NCBI RefSeq assembly: GCF_004803855.2
Contig: NZ_CP012552.1
Span: forward strand, 310,001 to 374,000
DNA from: Campylobacter sp. RM16192
GTDB taxonomy: Bacteria > Campylobacterota > Campylobacteria > Campylobacterales > Campylobacteraceae
Reading direction: 5' to 3'
Length of the DNA stretch: 64,000 bases
The position numbers and the translations under genes were made by a program. The notes beneath the pieces are model-generated. The model had not been told where the DNA came from. It worked only from the letters and a program-made list of their open reading frames with translations, and did no database searches. How positions within the stretch are numbered: position 1 is the stretch's first letter; each line of letters opens with the position of its first letter. Of the stretch, positions 8,389 through 17,005 are shown piece by piece.

Positions 8389-9129
8389 ATGGGCGTTAAA
8401 GAGCAAATTGATAAACGAAATACGTTAGCTAGGATGATAAAAGAGCCAGAGAAAAATTTTATAGGTGATGTTTTTAAGCTTGATTATCAAAATGCTTGGG
8501 TGCTTACAAACGATGCTTATAAAGAGAGAGTTTGTGGAATTCCGCTTAATAGCTTTCTTTTGGGTGCTAGTTTTAATCCAAATGATTTTTCAAATGCAAA
8601 AGAACAGGAAAAAATTGTATTTTTATTTAGAATGTTGGGCTCTTGTGAAATTCCAGGCGATAGCGAAAAGATAAAAACTCTAATAGAGCATTATCAATCA
8701 AAGCCTGAGATTTATTCTGACGATGAACACGATAATATTGAACCTATAACTCACTCTTGGCTTCAGTTTGGAGGGCTTGAGTGCGAGATTATCGGTTCTT
8801 TTTATATGGAAGATGGCAAATGGATGTTTGGGGCTGATATAGAGGATTATCAGTCAATGGCAGGCATAAAAGTATATAAGCCAATGCAAGATGTTTTGCA
8901 AGCCATTGTAAATTATATAGATCCTTATAAAAAGCAAAAGATGAAAAAAGATGCTTCTAAAATGGGTTTTCATGATATACCTGAGCCGTTTTTGATAGGA
9001 AATTTACGCTATACATCCACAAATAGACTCCAAAAATTGAATAAAGATTCTGAAGTTGAGGTCAAAATTCATCCGGCTGATTTTTTATCCAGACGCACGG
9101 CTGTTTTTTGGTATGACAAGAACAGGTAA
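8389..9129 (+). CDS. HerA-type ATPase, N-terminal part (frame breaks before Walker A)
   Basis: The 246-residue reading frame matches the N-terminal beta-barrel (HAS-barrel) region of HerA/DUF87 translocases. Its end '...VKIHPADFLSRRTAVF' is the expected lead-in to the P-loop. At a run of six T (9104-9109) the frame departs from the homologous one, and this frame stops at 9127-9129. Removing one T joins it directly to 'GMTRTGKSNT' in the downstream frame, giving one protein of about 715 residues ending at 10534. HerA forms hexameric DNA-translocating rings that work with NurA. Either the break is a sequencing indel, or the gene is inactive, or it needs slippage for expression. Confidence 0.85.
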   Translation: MGVKEQIDKRNTLARMIKEPEKNFIGDVFKLDYQNAWVLTNDAYKERVCGIPLNSFLLGASFNPNDFSNAKEQEKIVFLFRMLGSCEIPGDSEKIKTLIEHYQSKPEIYSDDEHDNIEPITHSWLQFGGLECEIIGSFYMEDGKWMFGADIEDYQSMAGIKVYKPMQDVLQAIVNYIDPYKKQKMKKDASKMGFHDIPEPFLIGNLRYTSTNRLQKLNKDSEVEVKIHPADFLSRRTAVFWYDKNR

Positions 9130-10534
9130 ATCAAACACTGTCAAAACGATAATATCTGCAGTTTGTATGGCAGCTAAAAAGGCTCAGATCAAAATCGGGC
9201 AGCTTGTTTTTGATATGAACGGAGAGTATGCAAATGCAAACGGGCAAGATGATGGGTCGTCTATAAATGATGTATTTTTTGATAATACGGTTAGATATAG
9301 AGGGCTTGAAACGCAGGGATTTTTTGATTTAAGAGATGATTTTTACTCATCTCTTGAAAACGGACTTGAGATTATCAAGAGCCATATAGAGCAGAGTCAA
9401 AATAACTTATCAGACTCAATGCAAAAATTTCTTGGCTTAGAGTTTAATAACGATGAGCCGCAAGAACTATCAGAAAAGACAAGATGGCATAAAAAACGGG
9501 CAATTTATCACTGTATGCTACACAATATGGGCTTTAGTTTTCAAGGCGAGCTTAAGTGCAGATTTGAAATTAGTAAAGAAATTTGGCTTATTTTGTTTGA
9601 ATACTTACAAAGTCAAGACAAATTTGATATAAATGAAATTTCTTGTCTTAAAAGTCAAGACCAAAAAGTTGAGTTTATGAAAGATAAATACGGAGATCCT
9701 GCAAAGGGGCTTGAGCCTTTTGATATGAAAGATTTTTTGGCTATGGTAAGAGATGTTAGTCTTGGACTAAAAAAGATTAACAAAGAGCTAAAAAGTAAAT
9801 CCAGCAAAAGAAATTGGCTTGATAGTGCAGAGGAGGCTATGCTAAATATTATTGTAGGCAAAAACGATAGCGAAAGATCAATAAACACAAAGTCTCTATT
9901 TCAAAAATCCTTACCATACCACTCGCCAAAAGGAAACAAAAATATAAAAGAGGATATTTTCAACCATCTCCAACAAGGCAGAGTTGTTATTTTGGATCTA
10001 TCTGTTGGGTTGCAGTCAGTGAAGGCAAATATGTCAGAGAAAATAGCAAAATTTATTCTTGAGAAAAATATCGATATAGTTAATCAAAATTTACCGGCAA
10101 TGCAGTGTGTGCTTTATGTTGAAGAAGCTCATAACTTAATAGGTAAAAACAGTAATTTAGACCAAACTTGGCCTAGGATTGCAAAAGAGGGGGCAAAATT
10201 TGGGATAGCTTTAGTTTATGCTACACAAGAGCCATCATCGGTGCATCCAAATATTTTGGCAAATACCGAAAATTTATTTGTAACGCACTTAAACAACGAT
10301 GACGAGTTAAAATCTTTATCAAAATATTATGACTTTAAAAGCTTTACACCATCACTTAAAAAGGCTCAAGATGTCGGTTTTGCAAGGATAAAAACCCTTT
10401 CGTCAAACTATGTCATACCAACACAAATTAAGCTATTTGATCCAAATAAATTAAAACTTGAATATCAAAATTTGCCAAATCATGTGGATTTTATACCAGC
10501 TCCAGATCCTGATAGGATAGAAAATGCCATTTAA
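9056..10534 (+). CDS. HerA-type ATPase, C-terminal part (ATPase core)
   Basis: Carries the RecA-like ATPase core: Walker A 'GMTRTGKSNT' at the very start of the homologous region (about 9110 on), 'QLVFDMNGEYAN' after it, Walker B 'CVLYVEEAHNLIG' near 10108, and the 'ATQEPSSVHPNILANTENLF' segment that in HerA/FtsK ATPases acts as sensor/arginine-finger region. The first 18 codons (9056-9109) are out-of-frame overlap with the N-terminal half and probably are not a real start; no good ribosome-binding site precedes them. The C-terminus overlaps the NurA start by 11 bp, indicating translational coupling. Confidence 0.88.
   Translation: MRSKFIRLIFYPDARLFFGMTRTGKSNTVKTIISAVCMAAKKAQIKIGQLVFDMNGEYANANGQDDGSSINDVFFDNTVRYRGLETQGFFDLRDDFYSSLENGLEIIKSHIEQSQNNLSDSMQKFLGLEFNNDEPQELSEKTRWHKKRAIYHCMLHNMGFSFQGELKCRFEISKEIWLILFEYLQSQDKFDINEISCLKSQDQKVEFMKDKYGDPAKGLEPFDMKDFLAMVRDVSLGLKKINKELKSKSSKRNWLDSAEEAMLNIIVGKNDSERSINTKSLFQKSLPYHSPKGNKNIKEDIFNHLQQGRVVILDLSVGLQSVKANMSEKIAKFILEKNIDIVNQNLPAMQCVLYVEEAHNLIGKNSNLDQTWPRIAKEGAKFGIALVYATQEPSSVHPNILANTENLFVTHLNNDDELKSLSKYYDFKSFTPSLKKAQDVGFARIKTLSSNYVIPTQIKLFDPNKLKLEYQNLPNHVDFIPAPDPDRIENAI
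9104..9109 (+). other. T6 homopolymer at the HerA frame break
   Basis: The sequence GCT GTT TTT TGG would read GCT GTT TTT GGT ATG if one T were absent, restoring 'AVFGMTRTGKS'. A -1 ribosomal slip here meets TGA two codons later, so only loss of one T (error, mutation, polymerase slippage) or +1 reading gives full-length HerA. Confidence 0.85.
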
Positions 10535-11921
10535 CGGTGAATTTGCATCTAAAATTTCGCATTTTGATATTATGAAAAACCCGGATATTATTGAATTTTT
10601 GCAAAGTTGCCCTGATGTGCCAAGACCGAGTGTTCAAAATATCAAGGATTTGATAGAAAACGAATACCATACTTCATATTTTAAGACTTATAAAAACGCT
10701 AAAATGCCAAAATTTGTGCTTTCTTTGGACGGGTCTTGTTATGAAGTTTTAGCCGATAAGGATTTTCCAAGCAGAAAGCTAGGGTATATCAAAATAGGGC
10801 TTGTGTTTCTAGATGTGCAAAGATACGATGGTATCGCATCTAACGATAAATATAAATACATAGATCCTAAGCAAGTGGCAAAACTCCAAGACGACATTAG
10901 CTGCCTCTCTTTTGCCCTGCCGGGTGCTTATGTACAAGAAAAAGGCGATACTTCTGCATTTGAAAGTTTTAGAAAAAGACTTTTAAAAATTTTTAAAAGC
11001 GAGCAGTATAAATTAGGCAACTATAGATTAATAGATTCACTATTTGAACTCTCTTTAAGGATAGAAAAAGCAGAGTTGAAAAATAGTAGGAAAAATTTTA
11101 AACTGGATAAATGTCCAAATAGAAATTGTGGTAAAAATGACAAATTTGAAATAGAAATTAACGATGAGTATGTTATTTGTCCTTATTGTAAGAATAAAAT
11201 TTTTGCAACAGATGTTTTAAGAGTGCACGAGCCATTTACAAACACGGGTGAGAATCAAGGGACTTATTCTAGGGTTATGAATTTATTAGAACATTTGGTT
11301 TTGTTTCATTATTTAAATTACATTTATAACAATGACATCAAATTTCTATCGGAATTAGCCGTGATTTTAGATGGACCTTTGGCGATCTACGGAGAGGGTG
11401 CGAAATATCACAGAGCGCTAATGATGGCATATTATGAGATGCAAAGAAAGTGTGTAGATAGCGGATATTCTGAGCCTATAATTATTGGTCTTGTTAAAAC
11501 GGGCAGAATTGTGGAACATTTTTTAAATATGAAAAATAGACTCTCTCAAAATGTAATTTTTCCTATTGATGATAGGTATAGGTATGAGTTTATAAATGAA
11601 AAAGACGATAGCCAGGATAAACATTTTGGAGTAGAAACTTATTACGGTCAGGATTTTTTCATCAAAAGCTCAGATCATAGACAATTTGTAGTTTGCGTTT
11701 TATATCCATTTTCTAATAAAACAGAGGATTTTCATAATGAAAAAATAAAGATATCTCATTATAAAAATTTTGACTCAATCCTTGCTACGATTATAAAATT
11801 TGAAACAGATATGTATCAAAACGGCTCAGTACCGGTTATCTTGGCTCACAAACACTCGTCTATTAGTCTTAAGCCAGGCGGCAAAATGCTTGATATTTTG
11901 TCTAGAAAATATTTCAAATAG
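10524..11921 (+). CDS. NurA-domain nuclease with inserted zinc ribbon
   Basis: 465 residues. 'FVLSLDGSCYEV' (Asp69) fits the first metal-binding motif of NurA nucleases. 'AVILDGPLAIYGEG' (Asp283) followed by 'IIIGLVKTGRIVEHF' fits the central DGPLA/K motif, and 'VPVILAHKHSSIS' the C-terminal motif. Between the first two lies a four-cysteine zinc ribbon, 'CPNRNCG...CPYC' (Cys197, 202, 219, 222), which ordinary archaeal NurA lacks as far as I know. NurA is a 5'-3' ssDNA exonuclease/ssDNA-dsDNA endonuclease driven by HerA. The gene start overlaps herA by 11 bp. With the methylase, the set suggests a self/non-self DNA processing system (inference). Confidence 0.85.
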   Translation: MPFNGEFASKISHFDIMKNPDIIEFLQSCPDVPRPSVQNIKDLIENEYHTSYFKTYKNAKMPKFVLSLDGSCYEVLADKDFPSRKLGYIKIGLVFLDVQRYDGIASNDKYKYIDPKQVAKLQDDISCLSFALPGAYVQEKGDTSAFESFRKRLLKIFKSEQYKLGNYRLIDSLFELSLRIEKAELKNSRKNFKLDKCPNRNCGKNDKFEIEINDEYVICPYCKNKIFATDVLRVHEPFTNTGENQGTYSRVMNLLEHLVLFHYLNYIYNNDIKFLSELAVILDGPLAIYGEGAKYHRALMMAYYEMQRKCVDSGYSEPIIIGLVKTGRIVEHFLNMKNRLSQNVIFPIDDRYRYEFINEKDDSQDKHFGVETYYGQDFFIKSSDHRQFVVCVLYPFSNKTEDFHNEKIKISHYKNFDSILATIIKFETDMYQNGSVPVILAHKHSSISLKPGGKMLDILSRKYFK

Positions 11922-11992
11922 TTGATGTGGCATTAAGCCCAAAACAAGTTCTTTAAGGTAGAATTATTAAAATTTTGACTTTAAGGATATAT

Positions 11993-12736
11993 ATGAAATT
12001 CACTGGAAAAAATGTATTAGTAACTGGCGGAAGTCGAGGAATCGGAGCTGAAATTTGTAAGGTTTTAGCAAGTATGGGTTTAAAAGTATGGATAAACTAC
12101 CGCTCAAAGCCTGAGATTGCAGATGCTTTACAAGCCGAGATCATAGCTGCCGGCGGTCAAGCTGCAGTGATAAAATTTGATGCAACAGACGAGGATGAAT
12201 TTATAAAAGGCATAAATTTGATAGTTGATACCGATGGCGAACTAAGCTATCTGGTAAATAACGCAGGTATCACAAACGACAAGCTTGTACTTCGCATGAA
12301 AACGGACGAGTTTATAAACGTGCTAAATGCAAATTTGACATCTGCCTTCATCGGCTCAAGAGAGGCTTTAAAAGTGATGAGCAAAAAGCGCTTTGGAGCG
12401 GTTGTAAACGTAGCTTCCATAGTAGGTGAAATGGGAAATGCTGGGCAGGTTAATTATGCGGCTAGTAAAGGCGGCATGATAGCGATGACAAAGAGCCTTG
12501 CAAAAGAAGGGGCAAGCAGAAACGTGCGCTTTAACTGTGTAACTCCGGGCTTTATACAAACAGACATGACTGAAGTTTTAAGCGAAGAGATCAAGCAAAA
12601 CTATATAAATAATATCCCGCTAAAACGCCTTGGAGATGCAAGCGAAGTAGCCGAAACTATTGCGTTTTTACTAAGTGATCACGCAAGTTATGTGACAGGC
12701 GATGTGCTTAAAGTAAACGGCGGACTTTATATGTAA
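11993..12736 (+). CDS. fabG: 3-oxoacyl-[acyl-carrier-protein] reductase FabG
   Basis: NADPH-dependent reductase of the fatty acid elongation cycle, short-chain dehydrogenase fold. It has the nucleotide-binding 'TGGSRGIG' (about 11-18), 'NNAGIT', the catalytic Ser in 'VVNVASIVG', Tyr/Lys in 'NYAASKGG', and the C-terminal '[12 protein letters not shown]'. I start at ATG 11993, preceded by AAGGAT at 11983-11988; 247 residues, the family norm. The longer in-frame reading from 11975 adds six residues without support. First gene of the fabG-acpP-fabF-accA series, directly after the accessory cassette. Confidence 0.97.
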   Translation: MKFTGKNVLVTGGSRGIGAEICKVLASMGLKVWINYRSKPEIADALQAEIIAAGGQAAVIKFDATDEDEFIKGINLIVDTDGELSYLVNNAGITNDKLVLRMKTDEFINVLNANLTSAFIGSREALKVMSKKRFGAVVNVASIVGEMGNAGQVNYAASKGGMIAMTKSLAKEGASRNVRFNCVTPGFIQTDMTEVLSEEIKQNYINNIPLKRLGDASEVAETIAFLLSDHASYVTGDVLKVNGGLYM

Positions 12737-12788
12737 TTTAAGCAAAAATATATTAAAATCTGAAACATTTTTTATAAGGAGACCTGAA

Positions 12789-13022
12789 ATGGCAGTTTTT
12801 GATGATGTTAGAGATGTTGTTGTTGAGCAACTTAGTGTAAGCCCTGAGGCTGTTAAGCTTGAATCAAAGATTATTGAAGATTTGGGCGCTGATTCACTTG
12901 ACGTTGTTGAACTTGTTATGGCTTTAGAAGAGAAATTTGAAGTCGAAATTCCTGATAGCGAAGCAGAGAAACTGATCAGCATCAATGACGTTGTAGCTTA
13001 TATAGAGAAATTGAATAAATAA
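12789..13022 (+). CDS. acpP: acyl carrier protein
   Basis: 77-residue acidic four-helix carrier. The phosphopantetheine attachment serine is Ser36 in '[13 protein letters not shown]'. It carries growing acyl chains between the Fab enzymes. Preceded by the ribosome-binding site AAGGAG; sits between fabG and fabF as in most bacteria. Confidence 0.98.
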   Translation: MAVFDDVRDVVVEQLSVSPEAVKLESKIIEDLGADSLDVVELVMALEEKFEVEIPDSEAEKLISINDVVAYIEKLNK

Positions 13023-13050
13023 TTCTTTTTATAAATATAAACAAGGAGAT

Positions 13051-14265
13051 ATGTTGAAAAGAGTTGTAGTAACCGGAATTGGAATGATTAACGCTCTTGG
13101 ACTGGATAAAGAAAGTTCGTTTAAGGCGATATGCGACGGTAAAACCGGCGTAAAAAAGATAACTTCGTTTGATGTTAGTGATTTTCCTGTTCAGATTGCG
13201 GCTGAGATTACTGACTTTGACCCGCTAACCGTAATGGACGGCAAAGAAGTAAAGAAAGTTGATAGGTTTATACAACTTGGTATCAAAGCGGCTCGCGAAG
13301 CTATGCAAGATGCAAATTTTAGTCAATTTGACGCTAGCGAATTTGGTATAAGCTCGGCTGCCGGTATCGGTGGACTTCCGAATATCGAGAAAAATTCATG
13401 CATATTGCTTGAAAAAGGTCCTAAAAAAATATCTCCATTTTTTATCCCTTCCGCACTAGTAAATATGCTTGGTGGACTAGTATCGATCGAGCATGGACTT
13501 AGAGGACCGAACGTATCGAGCGTTACTGCTTGTGCGGCTTCTGCGCACGCGATATGTGAAGCTGCTAAGACGATAATGATAGGTGAAGCAGAGAAGATGC
13601 TTGTCGTAGGTGCAGAATCAACAATATGCGGTGTCGGTGTAGGCGGATTTGCCGCTATGAAGGCACTTTCAACCAGAAACGATGAGCCTGAGAAAGCTTC
13701 TCGTCCGTTTGATTCTGATCGTGACGGCTTTGTCATGGGTGAGGGAAGCGGGGCTTTGGTACTTGAAGAATTGGAAAGCGCTAAAGCAAGAGGAGCTAAA
13801 ATTTATGCTGAGATAGTTGGTTTTGGAGAGAGTGGAGATGCTTATCACATCACAGCTCCGACTCTTGAAGGACCGTTAAGTGCGATGAAAAGGGCGCTAA
13901 AAATGTCAGGCGGTATAAAAATTGATTATATCAATGCCCATGGAACTTCAACGCCTACAAACGATAAGAATGAGACAGCTGCTCTAAAAGAGCTATTTGG
14001 AGATAATTGCCCTCCTGTAAGTTCTACAAAAGGACAGACAGGGCATTGCTTAGGGGCTGCTGGAGCGATAGAGGCCGTAGTGTCTATTATGGCTTTGCGT
14101 GACGGAATCATACCTCCTACTATTAATCAAACCACTCCAGATCCTGACTGTGATTTGGATTATGTGCCAAATGTTTCAAGAAAAGCTGAACTAAAAGCAG
14201 TTATGAGTAACTCTTTTGGATTTGGCGGAACGAATGGATCGGTAATATTTAAAAAATTGGACTAA
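13051..14265 (+). CDS. fabF: 3-oxoacyl-[acyl-carrier-protein] synthase II FabF
   Basis: Condensing enzyme elongating acyl-ACP with malonyl-ACP. 404 residues with the thiolase fold. The catalytic Cys161 is in '[13 protein letters not shown]', and the two His are in '[12 protein letters not shown]' (near 300) and '[13 protein letters not shown]' (near 337). The C-terminal glycine-rich '[15 protein letters not shown]' is typical. Ribosome-binding site AAGGAG at 13042-13047. accA begins 1 bp after its stop, so the two are cotranscribed. Confidence 0.97.
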   Translation: MLKRVVVTGIGMINALGLDKESSFKAICDGKTGVKKITSFDVSDFPVQIAAEITDFDPLTVMDGKEVKKVDRFIQLGIKAAREAMQDANFSQFDASEFGISSAAGIGGLPNIEKNSCILLEKGPKKISPFFIPSALVNMLGGLVSIEHGLRGPNVSSVTACAASAHAICEAAKTIMIGEAEKMLVVGAESTICGVGVGGFAAMKALSTRNDEPEKASRPFDSDRDGFVMGEGSGALVLEELESAKARGAKIYAEIVGFGESGDAYHITAPTLEGPLSAMKRALKMSGGIKIDYINAHGTSTPTNDKNETAALKELFGDNCPPVSSTKGQTGHCLGAAGAIEAVVSIMALRDGIIPPTINQTTPDPDCDLDYVPNVSRKAELKAVMSNSFGFGGTNGSVIFKKLD

Positions 14266-14266
14266 T

Positions 14267-15208
14267 ATGGCTAGTTATTTAGATTTTGAAAAAAGCATAA
14301 AACAGATAGATGATGATATAGCGAATGCTAGAATCAGAGGCGACGAGCATGCTGTTGAAATTTTAAATAAAAATTTAGAAAAAGAGACTGCTAAAATTTA
14401 TAAAAATTTAAATGAATATCAAAGACTGAGCCTTGCACGTCATCCTGATCGCCCGTATGCTATTGATTATGTACGTGGAATGATGAGGGATTATTACGAA
14501 ATTCACGGCGATAGGGCATTTCGTGATGATCACGCTATAGTTTGTTATATAGGTTATATAGGCTCAAAAAAAGTAGTCGTCATAGGTGAGCAAAAAGGTC
14601 GTGGCACTAAAAATAAACTTAAGAGAAATTTTGGTATGCCTCATCCTGAAGGGTATAGAAAAGCTCTTCGTGTAGCAAAACTTGCCGAGAAATTTAGCTT
14701 GCCGATACTGTTTTTGATAGACACTCCGGGCGCGTATCCTGGCATAGCTGCGGAAGAGCGCGGACAGAGCGAAGCTATAGCTAGGAATCTTTTTGAATTT
14801 GCAAATTTAAAAACTCCTATGATAGCTGTTGTAATCGGCGAAGGTGGAAGTGGCGGAGCGCTTGCGATAGGTGTAGCAGATAAGCTTGCTATGATGAGAA
14901 ATTCGGTATTTTCGGTTATATCTCCTGAGGGTTGCGCTGCGATACTTTGGAACGATCCAAGCAAGCAAGAACAAGCTACTAAAGCTATGAAGATAACTGC
15001 CGATGATTTAAAGAGCTTAAATTTGATAGATGATGTTATCGAAGAGCCGATAAATGGTGCTCATAGAGATAAAGAAGGTGCTGTAAAAGCACTTACGACA
15101 TATTTTACAGATGAGCTTGCTAAGCTTGAAAATAAAAATATGGAGCAAATTTTAAGCGCTAGAATGAATAAAATTTTATCTGTCGGAGCTTTCCAAGAGG
15201 GCAAGTAG
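14267..15208 (+). CDS. accA: acetyl-CoA carboxylase carboxyltransferase subunit alpha
   Basis: Alpha subunit of the carboxyltransferase that moves CO2 from biotin to acetyl-CoA, forming malonyl-CoA. 313 residues, with '[13 protein letters not shown]', '[28 protein letters not shown]', oxyanion-hole glycines in '[23 protein letters not shown]' and '[11 protein letters not shown]'. The N-terminal zone lacks the zinc finger (which belongs to AccD). Starts 1 bp after fabF stop; last gene of this fatty acid block. Confidence 0.97.
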   Translation: MASYLDFEKSIKQIDDDIANARIRGDEHAVEILNKNLEKETAKIYKNLNEYQRLSLARHPDRPYAIDYVRGMMRDYYEIHGDRAFRDDHAIVCYIGYIGSKKVVVIGEQKGRGTKNKLKRNFGMPHPEGYRKALRVAKLAEKFSLPILFLIDTPGAYPGIAAEERGQSEAIARNLFEFANLKTPMIAVVIGEGGSGGALAIGVADKLAMMRNSVFSVISPEGCAAILWNDPSKQEQATKAMKITADDLKSLNLIDDVIEEPINGAHRDKEGAVKALTTYFTDELAKLENKNMEQILSARMNKILSVGAFQEGK

Positions 15209-15524
15209 GATAGCCTAGTCTTGCTCTTTAAATTTTTTTATTTACTCCAAAATTTGCTTTCTATAATATTTTTTGATTACTTGCACGACAATATAAAATT
15301 GTGGTTTTTAAATTTATTTGTAATGAATTGAAAAACCACAATTTAAAGTAACTTCAAGCGGTAAGTGGGTTGTAAATTTAAGCTTGAAAAACCTGTGAAT
15401 GAAGATATAGCCCCTGAGCTTGTAGGTAAAGTACTGCATAAAGACTACAATGCAAGCGCAATATTTTTCGTAAAAGAAAAAATAGAGCTAAAATCAAAAT
15501 TTGAGCGTGAATGAAAATTTACGC
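15209..15524. other. intergenic region with a possible gene remnant
   Basis: AT-rich region after accA. The first half shows nothing clear. The second half contains a short open frame from GTG 15365 to TGA 15514 that reads 'KLEKPVNEDIAPELVGKVLH...' and looks like the C-terminal tail of a lost coding sequence. Confidence 0.4.
15365..15514 (+). pseudogene. possible C-terminal gene remnant (49 codons)
   Basis: Open frame with protein-like composition ('PELVGKVLHKDYNASAIFFV', then Lys/Glu-rich end). No ribosome-binding site before the GTG, and a stop lies immediately upstream. I cannot name the parent family. It may be a decayed gene tail or chance. Confidence 0.3.
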
Positions 15525-15854
15525 TCAAGCCAGTTTGTTTCCAAAATATATAATCACGGCTCCCAAGATCACAAAAGCTAACCCTATGATGTCAAATCTG
15601 TTCATCATCTCCTTTTCTACAAATATCATCCATAAAAACGAAGATAGTATGTAGATACCGCCGTATATAGCGTAAATTCTGCCCGCAGCTTCAAGATCGA
15701 TTTTAGTTAGGATGTAGGCAAATAGTATGAGTGAGATTAGTCCTGCTCCAAGCCAAGCGGAAGATTTAGCAAGTCTAAAATATAGCCAAAATGAAAAACA
15801 GCCAAAAATTTCAAAAAATGACGCAGCTAAAAATAGATAGATGTTTGTTATCAC
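15525..15854 (-). CDS. ynfA: YnfA/UPF0060 family small membrane protein
   Basis: 109-residue protein with four hydrophobic segments. The family signature 'AAGRIYAIYGGIYILSSFLW' appears in the third segment, and an acidic Glu ('FFEIFGCF') lies in the first. YnfA proteins resemble small multidrug resistance pumps in topology and have been proposed as drug/cation exporters; the substrate here is unknown. Single gene, converging with the accA side and upstream of nothing in its own direction. Confidence 0.85.
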   Translation of the reverse strand: MITNIYLFLAASFFEIFGCFSFWLYFRLAKSSAWLGAGLISLILFAYILTKIDLEAAGRIYAIYGGIYILSSFLWMIFVEKEMMNRFDIIGLAFVILGAVIIYFGNKLA

Positions 15855-15949
15855 GAGTTGCCTTTGTCTAAAATTTGAGCGAATTATATCAGAAATTTGG
15901 ATAAATTTTGATAGTTAAAATCAGATAATGAAGTTGATTAAAAAGAGAA

Positions 15950-15971
15950 AAGAGCCTAAAAATAGGCTCTT
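15950..15971 (-). terminator. terminator of petABC
   Basis: Nine-bp perfect stem AAGAGCCTA / TAGGCTCTT with a 4-A loop, A/T tails on both sides, placed 6 bp after the petC stop; could act in both directions. Confidence 0.8.
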
Positions 15972-15976
15972 AAATT

Positions 15977-17005
15977 TTAATGAAGCTCGCTCCAAACTTT
16001 GCGTTTCCACAGCCAGCCAAAGATTCCAAAGATTAGGAAGTATATCATGATATAAATTCCCAAGCTCTCCCTTTCGGCTTTTTTCTCATCGCCCGCTTTT
16101 TGCATATAAGCTACGACTTGCTCTTCAGCTTGTTTGTTTAGACCTACTCTTGGCATAGCCGTTCCAGGAAGCATTTTTTGTGTGTCGTTGATAAATTTAT
16201 GCAAATAATCAGCACCCTTTGAGCGTATCATCATAGATAGATCAGGCGGATTTGACCCCATGTATTCGGCTAAATTTACGCGGTTTGTAAAGACATATTG
16301 TTTTTCGTATTTCATGTCGTGACATCTTTGGCAAGAGTCTGCAAATACTTTCTCATCACTTACCTCTTTTGGCGCTACTGACTTAAGATAAGCTACCATA
16401 TCGGCAAGCTCTTGGTTTATGTCTTCACCGCCGGCTCCGAAAAATGCAGGCATCGGATAAGGATTTTCGTCATTAAATTTATGCTTTAGTTTTAGCGCTA
16501 TATTTGGATTTTTTATTACTGCTGCAAGGAAAGCGTCATCATATAGATATCCTGCAGTGCTTAGATCAGGCGGAACTACCTTATAAGCTTCGCTTGCACT
16601 TGCATTATCCATAGGAGCAGGCATGCCTGCAGCCTCAAGTCCGTGACAACCCGCACAGCCTGCGTTCATAAATACTTCCGCGCCTTTTTCGGCGTTGCCT
16701 TTTTTAAAGTCTATAGCACCTATTTCAGCCCAAAAAGTTTTGTACTCTTCAAGAGAGTCTTTCGCCTCTTGCAAGTCTTTTTCCGCATTTTTTATCTTGG
16801 CTGTCTCTCCAAGCTTTTTTGCGCTCTCTAAATCAGCTTCTCTTTTACTAACTACTACTTCAGCTTGCTTTACGTCGCCCTCGGCAAAGTTGTAATTAAC
16901 AGGATCTACCTTAGGATGCATGATCGAGTGAGCGTAAGGCTCAATGCCCCAGTATGTTATCAACGATAGAACAACAACAACCATAAGAATTTTTAGCTCT
17001 CTCAT
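15977..17005 (-). CDS. petC: cytochrome bc1 complex, dihaem cytochrome c1 subunit PetC
   Basis: Membrane-anchored electron acceptor of the quinol-cytochrome c oxidoreductase. 342 residues: an N-terminal membrane anchor (about 5-22), a long Lys/Glu/Ala coiled-coil-like stretch (about 45-92), first haem site CAGCH (117-121), second haem site CQRCH (225-229), and a C-terminal membrane helix ('IYIMIYFLIFGIFGWLW'). Two haem motifs are typical of the epsilonproteobacterial c1 (tandem CccA-like), unlike mitochondrial c1. Its ATG overlaps the petB stop by 4 bp. Confidence 0.95.
   Translation of the reverse strand: MRELKILMVVVVLSLITYWGIEPYAHSIMHPKVDPVNYNFAEGDVKQAEVVVSKREADLESAKKLGETAKIKNAEKDLQEAKDSLEEYKTFWAEIGAIDFKKGNAEKGAEVFMNAGCAGCHGLEAAGMPAPMDNASASEAYKVVPPDLSTAGYLYDDAFLAAVIKNPNIALKLKHKFNDENPYPMPAFFGAGGEDINQELADMVAYLKSVAPKEVSDEKVFADSCQRCHDMKYEKQYVFTNRVNLAEYMGSNPPDLSMMIRSKGADYLHKFINDTQKMLPGTAMPRVGLNKQAEEQVVAYMQKAGDEKKAERESLGIYIMIYFLIFGIFGWLWKRKVWSELH

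Noticed and set aside
9056-9109. A separate start for the second HerA frame at ATG 9056
   Set aside because: The 18 codons before the P-loop have no family likeness and no ribosome-binding site; they are the out-of-frame shadow of the N-terminal HerA frame.
9104-9115. Programmed -1 frameshift in herA
   Set aside because: A -1 slip reads TTG GTA TGA and stops at once; only +1 reading or loss of one T gives HerA.
13323-13736. 137-codon antisense frame in fabF
   Set aside because: Fully covered by the well-supported fabF; composition is that of a shadow frame.
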